DNA from: Acidimicrobiales bacterium
Lineage (GTDB): Bacteria > Actinomycetota > Acidimicrobiia > Acidimicrobiales > MedAcidi-G1
NCBI GenBank assembly: GCA_029242745.1
Contig: JAQWTI010000012.1
Coordinates: forward strand, 1 to 64,000
Length of the DNA: 64,000 nucleotides
Direction of reading: 5' to 3'
Part shown: piece by piece, positions 55,701-63,835 of the stretch
How positions within the stretch are numbered: position 1 is the first letter of the stretch
Layout: the number at the start of each line of letters is the position of its first letter
Notes under the pieces: model-generated
Database searches by the model: none
What the model was told of the DNA's origin: nothing
Seen by the model: the letters and a program-made list of their open reading frames with translations, nothing else
Program-made: the position numbers and the translations under genes

Positions 55701-55728
55701 TGATGCTCTAGAGGCTGTGGCTGGCTAG
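52720..55728 (+). CDS. UPF0182-family membrane protein
   Basis: 1002 residues, the size of this actinobacterial and cyanobacterial family. About seven hydrophobic segments fill the first 320 residues (from RMIAGIVVSVAIVLMLSLRGIAG on, including LSALFALVAGFGVSG), followed by a long extracytoplasmic part with PAESEKEAPYIERNISATRVAYGLD as a family signature in pieces, and YLWFDALGHKDVF near 50. The tail (920-960) is acidic and low in complexity (SDGTSSSVDDGEGS). Function is unknown. The ATG at 52720 is retained although an ATG at 52792 gives a shorter start. Its 3' end lies 27 nt from the opposite-strand gene. Confidence 0.9.
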   Translation: MRPEDAPPPSSRPFPRPFRRSGRSMKFRMIAGIVVSVAIVLMLSLRGIAGFWTDYLWFDALGHKDVFVSVFGAQVVLVTLFTLLFFGILFTNLTVADRLAPPIRPPGPEEDLLRGYHLLVGRRRWLVRFVLSALFALVAGFGVSGRWEEWLLFTNGMDFGVVDAQFGRDIGFYVFRLPFLSFVVGWLFATLMVALFVTTLFHYINGGIRLQTTGERVQPAVKAHLSVLLGLIALVRAGDYWLARFELTTSDRGAVDGATYTDVKAQLPVINLLILISLFAVTLLILNIRRRGWVLPTLAVGLWAFVALVMGNIYPAVIQSLRVQPAESEKEAPYIERNISATRVAYGLDAIAEVQLTDFDNQVTASDLLANRGTVRNIRTLDPLVVQGTFDRLQGEREFYAFTDAMDTDRYTIDGETTQVLLGTRELELNQTRSWENQHVAFTHGYGVAMAPVSRVKGSGDPDFLVGDLPVSIDPSVEVTLDRPQIYVGEGLDGYAVVGASRDEVDFTDENQETQAIRYADIGGDGGVAMGSFVRKVAFALRFGELEPLISNFITDESRVFYVRDVRDRVEKLAPFLHFDADPYPVLIDGRIVYVVDGYTTTDRYPYAQQASVGELPRSSGLRHDLNYVRNSVKATVDAFTGEVILYVTDETDPLVAAFSAAFDGLFTPISAMPPGLTKHLRYAEDLFRLQSEMWGAYHVDDTENFYQRASEWAVSQDPGRTGEGAGNVVLVDEQGFQIGVRNRRMSPYRMMMALPEGEGSSAVLQSGEEAEFVIMRAFVPLDEDDARKELAAFIVGRSDGDHLGELVVYRPPSSNFDGPALAEERIRNDEAVASLQTLLSQRGSSVLFGELLLVPVENSILYVRPLYVQAEGDSTVPELERVIVSVGEKVVMANSLQEALQELVGQTLDDLFRGFSTGADGSTAASDGTSSSVDDGEGSGVVVADVGTPLPDDLAQLVAEFVQLQAASAAALSENPADWAEFGLIQARMQELIDALEAVAG

Positions 55729-55755
55729 ATCGCCCCTGGTGGGTCCTCAGTTTTG

Positions 55756-56262
55756 CTACTCAGGTTCTACTGGCTGCCAGCCACTCGTGCGCCCAGTTTG
55801 CGCAACGTTAAACGAGGACTGCGCGCCACGTGCTCTGGCTGGGGAGTCAGCGCTTAGGTCCTCAAAAGTCTCGTCGTCAGCAAGCAACGGGGTCGAGACG
55901 TGCAAACCAGTCGTCGGGATGGTAGCCAAGACTGGGTCGCCAGCCATGGCCACGCCGACATTGGCGGCCACCTCGGCGATTCGGGCCTCAAGGCCCACGG
56001 TGACTCGAGAGACCTCGGCAGACAGGCGGGCTATGTGGAGTCGAAGCTCCATAACATCCTCGCTGTCAGGGTCGACAGCGGCTCGGGTGCCGAGGGCGTC
56101 AAAGCGGTGTTCTAGAACTCTGATCCTTTCAGTGAGTTCACGCATTCCGTTGACCAGGTCGAGCAGAGTTTGGTCACTACTTGGTCCGTTGGCGACCATC
56201 TGTATTGCAGGCCGACGGCTACGGCGTTCTTCGGCCCGTCGGGGCTTTCGTCTAAGGGGCAT
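55756..56262 (-). CDS. Hypothetical protein with coiled coil
   Basis: 168 residues. A basic N-terminus (PLRRKPRRAEERRSRRP) is followed by heptad-like helices (VMELRLHIARLSAEVSRVTVGLEARIAE in parts) and a Thr/Asp-rich tail. I do not recognise it. The ATG at 56262 is used because the frame upstream would overlap the DUF3298-like gene on the other strand. Confidence 0.5.
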   Translation of the reverse strand: MPLRRKPRRAEERRSRRPAIQMVANGPSSDQTLLDLVNGMRELTERIRVLEHRFDALGTRAAVDPDSEDVMELRLHIARLSAEVSRVTVGLEARIAEVAANVGVAMAGDPVLATIPTTGLHVSTPLLADDETFEDLSADSPARARGAQSSFNVAQTGRTSGWQPVEPE

Positions 56263-56365
56263 AGGTTGATGGTAGCGATGGACAGGTCGCCGACGGGGTG
56301 TTCCGTTACTCGTGGCTACCATCTCGAATGTGCACTTCAGCTGTTTCCCACTCTCATACGGATTA

Positions 56366-57202
56366 GTGACTCGCCTTTTGGTCCTGGTGTTGGCCGTTAC
56401 GGCTTCTAGTTGTGCGGCAGCAGATGGTCGCGAAATGGTGGCTAATGGCATAGGAAAGACACCACCGCCTAGTGAGGCCACAGAACCCACCAGCTTGTTG
56501 CCTGAGGCGAAGGTACCAATGGGGTCCAATTCCGAGCCTGTTGTAGTGCAGGGGTCGGTGTATGTGGATTCAATAGCTGGGACAGTCGGAGGAAGGGGCT
56601 CCTACGAATTGAGCTATCCACAGTTGGATGGCCTCGCTCTAGACCATCCGGTAAACGTTGCACTTCGTGGGCCCATCGAGGAACTACGAGACGAATTCTT
56701 GACTGCTGTTTCTGAGCAATCGGGAGAGGATTCAACTAGGTCAGATTTTGAGGGTGATTCACTTCAAGGATCTGGGATGGTGTCCTTGCTGGATGAGCGG
56801 CTGGTCAGTGTGGTTTATGAATTCCGGGTTGAGTGGGCTGGCGCGGCTGACGTAGATGAGCGGGTCGAATCAGTTCTAGTTGATTTGAAGACGGGCACCG
56901 AGTTGAACCTAGGAGACCTATTTGTCTCGGGGAGCCCTTGGTTGGCGACGGTCGGATTCTTTGCTCGGCAGGAACTATTGAACCGGCTCGGAACTGCCGG
57001 GCTTTGGGCGGATGGACGGGGCCTGGAACTTGAGGCTGCAAATTATGCGGTATTTGGCGTGAGATCAGAGGGGTTAGTGTTTCGGTTCGGCCTTCATCAA
57101 GTGGCACCGGGTACTGCGGGAACTCCTGAAGCCATTATTGGTTGGGCGTCGCTGGTCGGTCTCATAGATCCAGAAGGGATCGCCGCACATCTAGTGAACT
57201 GA
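56366..57202 (+). CDS. DUF3298-like exported lipoprotein
   Basis: About 278 residues. The N-terminal hydrophobic stretch LLVLVLAVTASSC ends in a lipobox-like ASSC, so it may be a lipoprotein. The rest resembles the DUF3298/RsiV-like domain: RGSYELSYPQLDGLALDH, then VDLKTGTELNLGDLFVSGSPWL and YAVFGVRSEGLVFRFGLHQVAPG, which are the usual strands of that fold. The function of the domain here is unknown. The GTG at 56366 is chosen; 56312 is the longest frame. The 150 nt after it to the convergent mttB-like gene hold no gene. Confidence 0.65.
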   Translation: MTRLLVLVLAVTASSCAAADGREMVANGIGKTPPPSEATEPTSLLPEAKVPMGSNSEPVVVQGSVYVDSIAGTVGGRGSYELSYPQLDGLALDHPVNVALRGPIEELRDEFLTAVSEQSGEDSTRSDFEGDSLQGSGMVSLLDERLVSVVYEFRVEWAGAADVDERVESVLVDLKTGTELNLGDLFVSGSPWLATVGFFARQELLNRLGTAGLWADGRGLELEAANYAVFGVRSEGLVFRFGLHQVAPGTAGTPEAIIGWASLVGLIDPEGIAAHLVN

Positions 57203-57353
57203 TGTTGTTGAACGAGTCATAACCCATTTGGATTGGCCGTTGGGATGGCGGGCACATTTGGTCAAAGGCCAATTAGCGATGGTCATGGCCAGTAAGAAAT
57301 ATTGTCTGTTTGGCGCATAAGGCCGATTTGCACAAACCCGGTCCAACTCCAGA

Positions 57354-58928
57354 TCAGACCCAGTGACTAGAGCTGGTTAACTCACCAACCGGTAGTCGGA
57401 TATTGAATCGGTCTCGGACTCGGGCATCGCGATCGGGCGACACGTGCGACGGGAAGTGTGAGGTCAGTACCTCGTGCACCTGCACCCTGGCACGCTCGTC
57501 AACTGAGGTAGCACCGGCATCAAACCAGTCGTCAGTACTTAGTCGGTCACCAACCTCGGGGTAGATGTATTCGCTTTGCATCATGGAAAGTGTCTGATCT
57601 TGACCTAGGAAGTGGCCAGCTCCAAAGATCACCGACTTGACTGTTTCAATCGAGAGGGTGTCCGGCGTAACCTCGATGCCCCGGACAGTTCGGTTGACGG
57701 CACCGAGCATGTCGTTGTCGATGACCAGTGCCTCGTACGAGCAAGCCAGCAAGCTGGCCAACATTCCAGCTGATTCATAGACGAGGTTGGCGCCAGCGTG
57801 TCCAGCTAGCGCAACGGTTAGTCCCTTCTCGTGTCCAGCCTGATTGTCGGGCATTTTTGAGTCACTCATGCCGGCAGCCACACCGGACGGTAGGCCTAGC
57901 CAGTTGGCTACCTGGGCGCCAGCAGCGTTCAGTACCGCCTCTTCACCTGAACCTCCAGTCATGGCGCCAGTCCGCAGATCAGAAACGAATGGCCAGAGGC
58001 CCATCACGCATGGGTGACCGGGGTTTAAGAGGTTGACGCATGTCAGTGCTGAAAGGCACTCGGCGAGGGCCTGAGTTAGAGATCCGGCCAGTGCAGCAGG
58101 TGAGGTTGCGCCTGCTTGTCCAGCTGATAGCAGGTTGATGGGCATGCCGGTATGGACCTGAGCGACCATCGAACGTACGGCATCTTCGGCATAGCGCAGG
58201 GGTGGTACGACGAAGGTGTTGTTAGCCACGCAGAATGGCCTTTGGGCAAAACTGCCGGGCTGGCCGCCAAGCATTTCGTCAAACATGTCAACAACTTCGT
58301 ACACATGTTCAGGTTGAAAAAATGATGTGCCAATCGGTTTTGAGGTTCCCATGGCCACTGCGTAGGCGGTGTTCAGGTCAAGATCGCGCGACTCGACCAT
58401 GTCGCGAGCTACAAGTGTGCGGACGTGGAAGTGAACGTGTTCGAGGGTGTCGACGAGACGGGCAACGTCATACAAATCCTGAAGATTGGACGGCCGGTGC
58501 TTGCGGGTTTCGTGCTCCCAGACTGATACGGCAGCACCAGCAGTACCGAAGTGGACCCGGTTGCCACCGACCACGATGGATCGGTCGTCGTTGAACCCAT
58601 GCCAAGTGAACTCTTTGGCTGCCATATCTATGGCGTCTTCCACTAGAGATCGGGGGAAGTGCAGCCGCTCATGTTCATCAACCCAACCTCCGGCGGGTAC
58701 AACCACCTCGATAAATTCCGGGATTGGGGTGCCCATACCGAACTCTTCGAGCATGGTTAGGGCTGTTTCGTAGATAGTGCGGCATTCGTAGTCGGTCAGT
58801 GGTTTGTAGGCACCGCCAGCCTGGCCTGGGCGAACAGCTTTCTCGTCGTCAGCGAGTCCGGCAGCCCGAGCAGCTACCCGTGCGGCCCGACCCCCCGCTC
58901 GTCCAGTGCGCTTCCCTTGGCCACTCAT
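57354..58928 (-). CDS. Trimethylamine methyltransferase (MttB)-family protein, no pyrrolysine
   Basis: 524 residues of the MttB superfamily: GTAGAAVSVWEHETRKHRPSNLQDLYDVARLVD in its conserved first half, TSFFQPEHVYEVVDMFDEML and LNAAGAQVANWLGLPSGVAAGMSDSKMPDNQAGHEKG toward the active site (in pieces). True MttB carries an amber-coded pyrrolysine; no in-frame TAG is present, so this belongs with the non-Pyl members such as the glycine betaine:corrinoid methyltransferase MtgB. The substrate is not fixed. It overlaps the preceding flavoenzyme gene by 4 nt (ATGA) and is last in that unit. No corrinoid protein gene is seen. Confidence 0.88.
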   Translation of the reverse strand: MSGQGKRTGRAGGRAARVAARAAGLADDEKAVRPGQAGGAYKPLTDYECRTIYETALTMLEEFGMGTPIPEFIEVVVPAGGWVDEHERLHFPRSLVEDAIDMAAKEFTWHGFNDDRSIVVGGNRVHFGTAGAAVSVWEHETRKHRPSNLQDLYDVARLVDTLEHVHFHVRTLVARDMVESRDLDLNTAYAVAMGTSKPIGTSFFQPEHVYEVVDMFDEMLGGQPGSFAQRPFCVANNTFVVPPLRYAEDAVRSMVAQVHTGMPINLLSAGQAGATSPAALAGSLTQALAECLSALTCVNLLNPGHPCVMGLWPFVSDLRTGAMTGGSGEEAVLNAAGAQVANWLGLPSGVAAGMSDSKMPDNQAGHEKGLTVALAGHAGANLVYESAGMLASLLACSYEALVIDNDMLGAVNRTVRGIEVTPDTLSIETVKSVIFGAGHFLGQDQTLSMMQSEYIYPEVGDRLSTDDWFDAGATSVDERARVQVHEVLTSHFPSHVSPDRDARVRDRFNIRLPVGELTSSSHWV

Positions 58929-61372
58929 ATGCGCAGCCTTTGGTTCGAAGGGTCATATGCCGGCCCGTCCAGCACGGTCAGGGTGTGACGTTCACCGAAT
59001 AGGACAACCTCAAAGGTTGAGCCGGGGGCCTCAAATGCCGGTTCGACGTATGCGAAGGCCAACGACTTCCCGACAGTGTGACCCCAGACGCCACTAGTGG
59101 TGATGCCCATACAACGCGAACCGTCCCCCGTCGGGTCGTAGCAGGGTTCATTTCCACGACAGTCCGAATCGGTGGCGTCAACTTGGCAGTACACGAGTAC
59201 CTGTTCTAGTTGGACCCCAGTGCAGTCATGGTCAAGGCTTCGACGCGAGAGGGTGGCATCTCGGCCGAGAAATTCTCGGCCGGAGTCAAGATCGACGAAA
59301 CGTTCAAGGCGAGCTTCAATGGGTGTTATCTCGGTGGTGAGCTCACCACCCCAAGCCTTGTAGGCCTTTTCCATGCGCATGGTGTTCATGGCTAAGGAGC
59401 CAAAGTGGACCATGTCATATGGTTCACCAGCGGCGATTAAAGCGCTGTATAACTGGGGCATCTGATCAATGGGGTGGTGAATTTCCCAACCCAACTCTCC
59501 AACGTAACTGACCCTAAGAACAGTGCAGTCGACACCGCCGATTTCGACCTGTTGGCAGGTCAGCCACGGCCAGGCGTTTGACGAGAGGTCGGCATCTGTG
59601 CAGGCGATCAGCACATGGCGGGCCTGGGGGCCGGTAACGGCGAGGATTCCCACCTGCTCCGTCAAGTCTTTAATGGCTACATTTTCACCAGGGAGAGCAT
59701 GCTGCTGCAGCCAGTCCATGTCGTGGCTGGTGCCGGAAATGGCTGAGTTGAGGTAGAACTGCTCAGCGTCTAGCCGAGTGACAGTCATCTCGCCTTCGAT
59801 GCCGCCCAGTTCCGTAAGTAAGTGGGTGAGACGAATTCCTCCATCTCGAGACGGCAGTTGATTAGCTGAGAGTCGGCTGAGTAGAACCGCAGCGTCAGGT
59901 CCGATCACGCTGAACTTCGCGAAGGCGGAGAGGTCAGCAATACCGACCCGATCTCGGACGCCATTGCACTCAATGCCGACGATGTCGTGGGCGTTGGATC
60001 GGCGCCACGAGTACTCTTCGGGCTCGCCGTAATAGCGGGGGCGCTCCCACCCCCACACATCTTGCCACTGGGCGCCTAAAGCATCTAACTGATCGGCGAT
60101 AGGAGTTCGTTTCATCGGTCGACCTGCTGAGCGGTACTCACCGGGCATTCGTACTTGGTACATCTCGTGGTACTCATCGATGGATTTGTCAATCGTGTAC
60201 TGCAGGTCGGACCAGGGGCCGAAGCGGCGGGGGTCCATCTCGCGCACGTTGATCTCCGTCTGACCGTGAACCATCCACTGTGCGAGGTATTTCCCAGCAC
60301 CTGGGCCTTGGGTAATGCCGATGGATGCGCCAGCACAGAACCAGTAGTTGTGGTGGCCAGCAGCTGGTCCCATCAGATAGCCCCCGTCTGGGGTATGGGT
60401 GATGGGCCCACTGACGACTTGTTTGATGCCGGCGTCGGCAAATACTGGGAAGCGTTCAGCTGAGATCTCGAGCCAGGGGGCTAACTGCTCCAGATCAGGT
60501 GAAGTTAGGTGAAAATGGAGATTCCAGTCGATCCCATCGAGACCGTAAGTAACGGAGTTCTGGGTCTCGTAAGGGCCGATGAGTAGTCCATCAATCTCTC
60601 GGCGGTAGTAACACGACGAGCGGGGGTCGCGAATGACGGGCATCTCAATGTTGCAGGCCTTCATGGCGTCGATCGGCTCGGTGACGAGGTACTGGTGGAT
60701 CATTGAGACGATCGGCACGTTGATGCCTGACATAGCACCGACTTGAGGGGCGTAGTGACCGGCTGCGTTGACCACATGGTCACAGGTGACCTCACCCTTG
60801 TCGGTGGTAACGAGCCAGCGACCGTTAGGGAGTTGGGTAACTCCGGTAACCAGAGTATGGCGAGCGATCTGGGCCCCAAGTTGACGGGCTCCTACAGCCA
60901 TGGCGTTAGTGGACCCTGTGGGGTCAGACCAACCGTCGTGCGGGGTCCAGAAGCCAAGGACGACATCGTCGATGGACTCCATAAGAGGGGCCTTGTCGCG
61001 TATCTCGTCGTGGCCGATGAGGTGCGACTCGATCCCTAGCGAATCGAGCATGGCGTTTACGTAGCTATACCACTCGGCTTGTTCGTGGTTGACAGCTAGG
61101 CGAATAGCCCCACAACCATGCCAGCCAGTGGCCATACCGGTCTCTTCCTCAAGGGTCTTGTACAACTCAACTCCATAGGCATGGACTTTTGCCATGTTGA
61201 GGCTGCCGATGAAGTGGGGGACTAAGCCAGCGGCGTGCCAGGTTGAGCCTGAGGTGAGCTCTCCCTTCTCGATTAACAGAGTGTCGGTCCAGCCTTCGTG
61301 GGCCAGATGGTAGAGAAGGCCGACGCCCATGGCGCCGCCTCCAATGATCACACATCGCGTGTCATTACGCAT
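58925..61372 (-). CDS. Dimethylglycine/sarcosine dehydrogenase-like flavoenzyme (DAO + GcvT domains)
   Basis: 815 residues. The N-terminal FAD-binding motif is CVIIGGGAMGVGLLYHLAHEG, and SGSTWHAAGLVPHFIG supplies the His that is covalently linked to FAD in dimethylglycine and sarcosine dehydrogenases. After about residue 430 comes the folate-binding GcvT-like half (VGIADLSAFAKFSVIGPDA, VGELGWEIHHP) where the released one-carbon unit is taken up by THF. Oxidative N-demethylation of dimethylglycine or sarcosine is the likely reaction. The ATG at 61372 is used. It is the first gene of the unit with the MttB-like gene and faces the initiator tRNA. Confidence 0.92.
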   Translation of the reverse strand: MRNDTRCVIIGGGAMGVGLLYHLAHEGWTDTLLIEKGELTSGSTWHAAGLVPHFIGSLNMAKVHAYGVELYKTLEEETGMATGWHGCGAIRLAVNHEQAEWYSYVNAMLDSLGIESHLIGHDEIRDKAPLMESIDDVVLGFWTPHDGWSDPTGSTNAMAVGARQLGAQIARHTLVTGVTQLPNGRWLVTTDKGEVTCDHVVNAAGHYAPQVGAMSGINVPIVSMIHQYLVTEPIDAMKACNIEMPVIRDPRSSCYYRREIDGLLIGPYETQNSVTYGLDGIDWNLHFHLTSPDLEQLAPWLEISAERFPVFADAGIKQVVSGPITHTPDGGYLMGPAAGHHNYWFCAGASIGITQGPGAGKYLAQWMVHGQTEINVREMDPRRFGPWSDLQYTIDKSIDEYHEMYQVRMPGEYRSAGRPMKRTPIADQLDALGAQWQDVWGWERPRYYGEPEEYSWRRSNAHDIVGIECNGVRDRVGIADLSAFAKFSVIGPDAAVLLSRLSANQLPSRDGGIRLTHLLTELGGIEGEMTVTRLDAEQFYLNSAISGTSHDMDWLQQHALPGENVAIKDLTEQVGILAVTGPQARHVLIACTDADLSSNAWPWLTCQQVEIGGVDCTVLRVSYVGELGWEIHHPIDQMPQLYSALIAAGEPYDMVHFGSLAMNTMRMEKAYKAWGGELTTEITPIEARLERFVDLDSGREFLGRDATLSRRSLDHDCTGVQLEQVLVYCQVDATDSDCRGNEPCYDPTGDGSRCMGITTSGVWGHTVGKSLAFAYVEPAFEAPGSTFEVVLFGERHTLTVLDGPAYDPSNQRLRI

Positions 61373-61514
61373 GATGTGTTTGCACCATCGAGGCACGGGC
61401 TTGGCTCACGGTCGGGACAGTAGTCACAACGTTTAGGGGACGGCAATGGGTTGGCAAGTTTTCTGAGGTCCTCGTCGGGTAGGCGCGTTGGTAGGGCGCC
61501 GTTAGCCTTCCGCT

Positions 61515-61591
<77 letters not shown>

Positions 61592-61596
61592 AGTTG

Positions 61597-61630
61597 AAGG
61601 CCCGAAATCGTAACGGTTTCGGGCCTTTCT
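61597..61630 (+). terminator. Rho-independent terminator after tRNA
   Basis: A perfect 11-bp stem, AAGGCCCGAAA and TTTCGGGCCTT, with a 9-nt loop (TCGTAACGG) and a short T run. It directly follows the tRNA CCA. Confidence 0.85.
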
Positions 61631-61722
61631 GGTTGTTCAGACCAGGTGCTGCAAGGCTCGTGTCATGATGACTTGTGTCGCTATAGACGGGATGGGTACT
61701 TGCCTTAGGTGGAGATGATCTG

Positions 61723-62451
61723 TTGACAGCAGGGATGCTTGGAAAATGGTCGGTGCGGGCCCAGAACCTGCCGGAGCATGCCAGTAACCCAATCCACACC
61801 GATGAGGGGGGAAGGGCTGCGGGTTTTGATGCTGCGGTTGTTGCTGGGGTGACTGTCTACGCGTACTTGACACGGCCGGTAGTCGAGGCATGGGGGGTCG
61901 AGTGGCTATCTCGGGGCACTGCCGAGATCCGTTTCACCAGTCCCGTGATGGACAACGACCCAGTCGACTGTGTGCCTGAGGAGTTTGACGGAGGAGCCAA
62001 GGTTTGGGCCATGGTCTTCGGGAAATCGAGGGCCCGACTCATCGCGACTCCGTCGCCTGACGATCGTGCCTTCGCAACTGGCCCCCTCCACGAACTGTTT
62101 GAGCAGCAGGTTGAACCATTGGTTGGAGAGTGGGAGAACTATGGGCTCCGTGCTGGAGACGATTTAGGGCTCTACGCCGAGACGGGCATCGTCCACCCTG
62201 CGGTCTGGCCTTCCCTAGCAAACTCTGTCGTAAAACGGAACCTCGTGGAGGGACCCTGGATCCACACCCGAAGCCGGATCCGCCATCACAGCACGGCCCA
62301 AGTCGGGGCTGCAGCGGTGGTTGATGCCGTCTTGGTTGACCGGTTTGAGACACGTAGTGGTTTGCGGGCCGTGCTGGATGTGCGGATCAGTGTCGATGGG
62401 GTGCTGGTGGCCAGCCTTGAACACGAGGCACTCGTGTCCCTCCACCCCTGA
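61723..62451 (+). CDS. Double-hotdog (MaoC-like/acyl-CoA binding) protein
   Basis: 242 residues with two hotdog folds. The first half (SNPIHTDEGGRAAGFDAAVVAGVTVYAYLT, parts) resembles MaoC-like hydratases, with NPIHTDEGGRA near the catalytic site, and FTSPVMDNDPVDC follows. The second half has the strand pattern VGAAAVVDAVLVDRFETRSGLRAVLDV and HEALVSLHP. The catalytic Asp/His pair in the first half is partly kept. It may act on an acyl-CoA, but the substrate is not clear. TTG at 61723 has GGAG 8 nt upstream; the ATG at 61735 is an alternative. Next gene in 280 nt; that gap holds nothing evident. Confidence 0.65.
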   Translation: MTAGMLGKWSVRAQNLPEHASNPIHTDEGGRAAGFDAAVVAGVTVYAYLTRPVVEAWGVEWLSRGTAEIRFTSPVMDNDPVDCVPEEFDGGAKVWAMVFGKSRARLIATPSPDDRAFATGPLHELFEQQVEPLVGEWENYGLRAGDDLGLYAETGIVHPAVWPSLANSVVKRNLVEGPWIHTRSRIRHHSTAQVGAAAVVDAVLVDRFETRSGLRAVLDVRISVDGVLVASLEHEALVSLHP

Positions 62452-62731
62452 TGACAGCACTCATGGCCGGCCGACTGGCCTGCCATCACTCGCAGACGAG
62501 GGTGTTCCATCGCCAAAAATGTTGATTGGGTTTACTTAGACCCCAAGGGCTGTCTCCAGGGCCTTCCAGATGAGGTGATTTAAGAACACCGCTGAACCTT
62601 CCCGTTTGTCGATATAGCAGATCTACGGGACTAGCCCGCTTACAGGTTCTGCTATTGCAATGCCATGGTTACGGTGCTCCCCTGCCGGCACCTCGCTGCT
62701 ACCAGAGTTGACACGGTTGCTACGGTTGTCC

Positions 62732-63241
62732 ATGACCGAAATACGTGTGGAACGAACCATCCAAGTCCAGCGGGTAATTGCAGCCGCACCGGCGGCCATC
62801 TTCCAGGTGTTGGCCAGTCCCGCTGGGCACGTAGCAATTGACGCCTCGGGCATGCTCATGTCGGCTAGTGGGCCCCCAGTGGCCGCCGTGGACGACCGTT
62901 TTACCGTCCAGATGGATCGTGAATCGTTGCAAGACTTTCCGCTAGGTGAGTACGAGGTCATCGTGGTCATAACCCGGTTTGAGCAAGATCAGGCAATTGC
63001 TTGGACGGTCGATGGAGCACTCCAACCACCAATCGGACACGTGTATGAGTACGAACTGGAACCGGCTGACGGCGGAACCCTCGTCACCTCTACCTATGAC
63101 TGGTCAAGGATTCATCCGGATTGGGAGGCGGCCGCCGAAAGTATTTTCCCAGTCATCTCTGAAACCAACCTACGAGCGACCTTAGGTATCCTCGCTCGGA
63201 CCGTGGCACCTGGTGCGGCTCGCCCAGGCGCTGGCGACTGA
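62732..63241 (+). CDS. SRPBCC-family protein
   Basis: 169 residues of the START/Bet v1-like fold (SRPBCC, polyketide cyclase or hydroxylase activator type). IQVQRVIAAAPAAIFQVLASP is the first strand and helix, GEYEVIVVITRFEQDQAIAWTV the central sheet, and GTLVTSTYDWSRIHPDWEAAAESIFPVISETNLRATL the final strand and long helix, in pieces. It binds a hydrophobic ligand in a cavity; the ligand is unknown. The ATG at 62732 is used as it fits the domain; TACGGT sits 5 nt upstream. The selenoprotein gene follows after 28 nt. Confidence 0.8.
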   Translation: MTEIRVERTIQVQRVIAAAPAAIFQVLASPAGHVAIDASGMLMSASGPPVAAVDDRFTVQMDRESLQDFPLGEYEVIVVITRFEQDQAIAWTVDGALQPPIGHVYEYELEPADGGTLVTSTYDWSRIHPDWEAAAESIFPVISETNLRATLGILARTVAPGAARPGAGD

Positions 63242-63269
63242 CAGCATCTCTAGACGGAGCCGATGACCG

Positions 63270-63821
63270 ATGGCATGGATAGAGACGATTCGTGAAGACG
63301 AGTGGGATGGCCCGCTTGCAAACCTGCTCACCGCCGTAGTGGACCCCGGTCACGACCGGGTCGACAACATCATGCAGATCCACTCGCTGAACCCACAGGC
63401 CATGACCGCCCACGTTGGCCTCTACAGGTCGGCAATGACTGGCACAAAGACCTTACGTAAGGTCGAACGTGAGCTCCTTGCCTTGATTGTTAGTCGCTAC
63501 AACGATTGTCATTACTGAATAATCCACCACCGGCGCGGTCTGCGTCGGCTACTACGAGATGATGCCCTTCTATCAGCCATTGATGAAGATTGGCGGACCG
63601 CTGGTATGTCGGAGAAGCGGTTGGCCATGCTGGCATATGCAGAGAAGTTGACGGGTCATCCCGGAGATGTCGTCGAAGCTGACATAGTGGGCCTTCGAGA
63701 TGTGGGGTTCAGCGACCGAGACATCCTTGACATCTGTGAGGTAGTGGGCTACTACGCCTATGTAAATCGCATCGCTGACGGCCTTGGTGTATCACTCGAA
63801 TCGTGGCTTCCGGCCACATAA
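63270..63821 (+). CDS. AhpD/carboxymuconolactone decarboxylase-like peroxidase-related selenoprotein (in-frame TGA at 63516)
   Basis: 183 codons with one in-frame TGA at 63516-63518. The first part (82 residues) ends NDCHY and the continuing frame reads IIHHRRGLRRLLRDDAL, then WRTAGMSEKRLAMLAYAEKLT and SDRDILDICEVVGYYAYVNRIADGLGV. This is the normal course of the AhpD-like peroxidase-related enzymes, whose active site is CxxC in NDCHYCxxHH. Here the TGA sits precisely at the second Cys, giving Cys80-His-Tyr-Sec83. A SECIS-like hairpin starts in the codons after the TGA. The ATG at 63270 has GGAG 10 nt upstream. A sequencing error or true stop is the alternative, but the downstream frame is fully conserved. 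The partner reductase is not seen in the window. Confidence 0.85.
63519..63563 (+). promoter_or_regulatory. Bacterial SECIS-like hairpin after the TGA
   Basis: A 7-bp stem CCGGCGC (63530-63536) and GCGTCGG (63542-63548), with one G-U pair, closes the loop GGTCT. The loop begins at the 19th nucleotide after the TGA, the same position as GGUC in the SECIS of E. coli fdhF, and the shared sequence is GGTCTGC. A weaker lower stem ATAATC/GATGAT (63519-63524 with 63558-63563) may extend it. It lies inside the coding sequence, as in bacteria. Confidence 0.75.
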
Positions 63822-63835
63822 TGGCCAAGTAGACC

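Noticed and set aside
57354-58928. Pyrrolysine-containing MttB
   Set aside because: No in-frame TAG codon in the gene; it is a non-Pyl member.
61373-61514. Riboswitch upstream of the dimethylglycine dehydrogenase-like gene
   Set aside because: I looked for a glycine or THF riboswitch pattern between the gene and the tRNA and saw no paired helices or conserved core.
62708-62726. TTGACA/TACGGT promoter before the SRPBCC gene
   Set aside because: The spacer is only 7 nt, too short for a -35/-10 pair; TACGGT alone may be a -10.
63606-63821. Separate short gene (71 aa) after the TGA
   Set aside because: It is in the same frame as 63270-63518, with no stop between other than the TGA, and completes the same protein family; treated as one selenoprotein gene.
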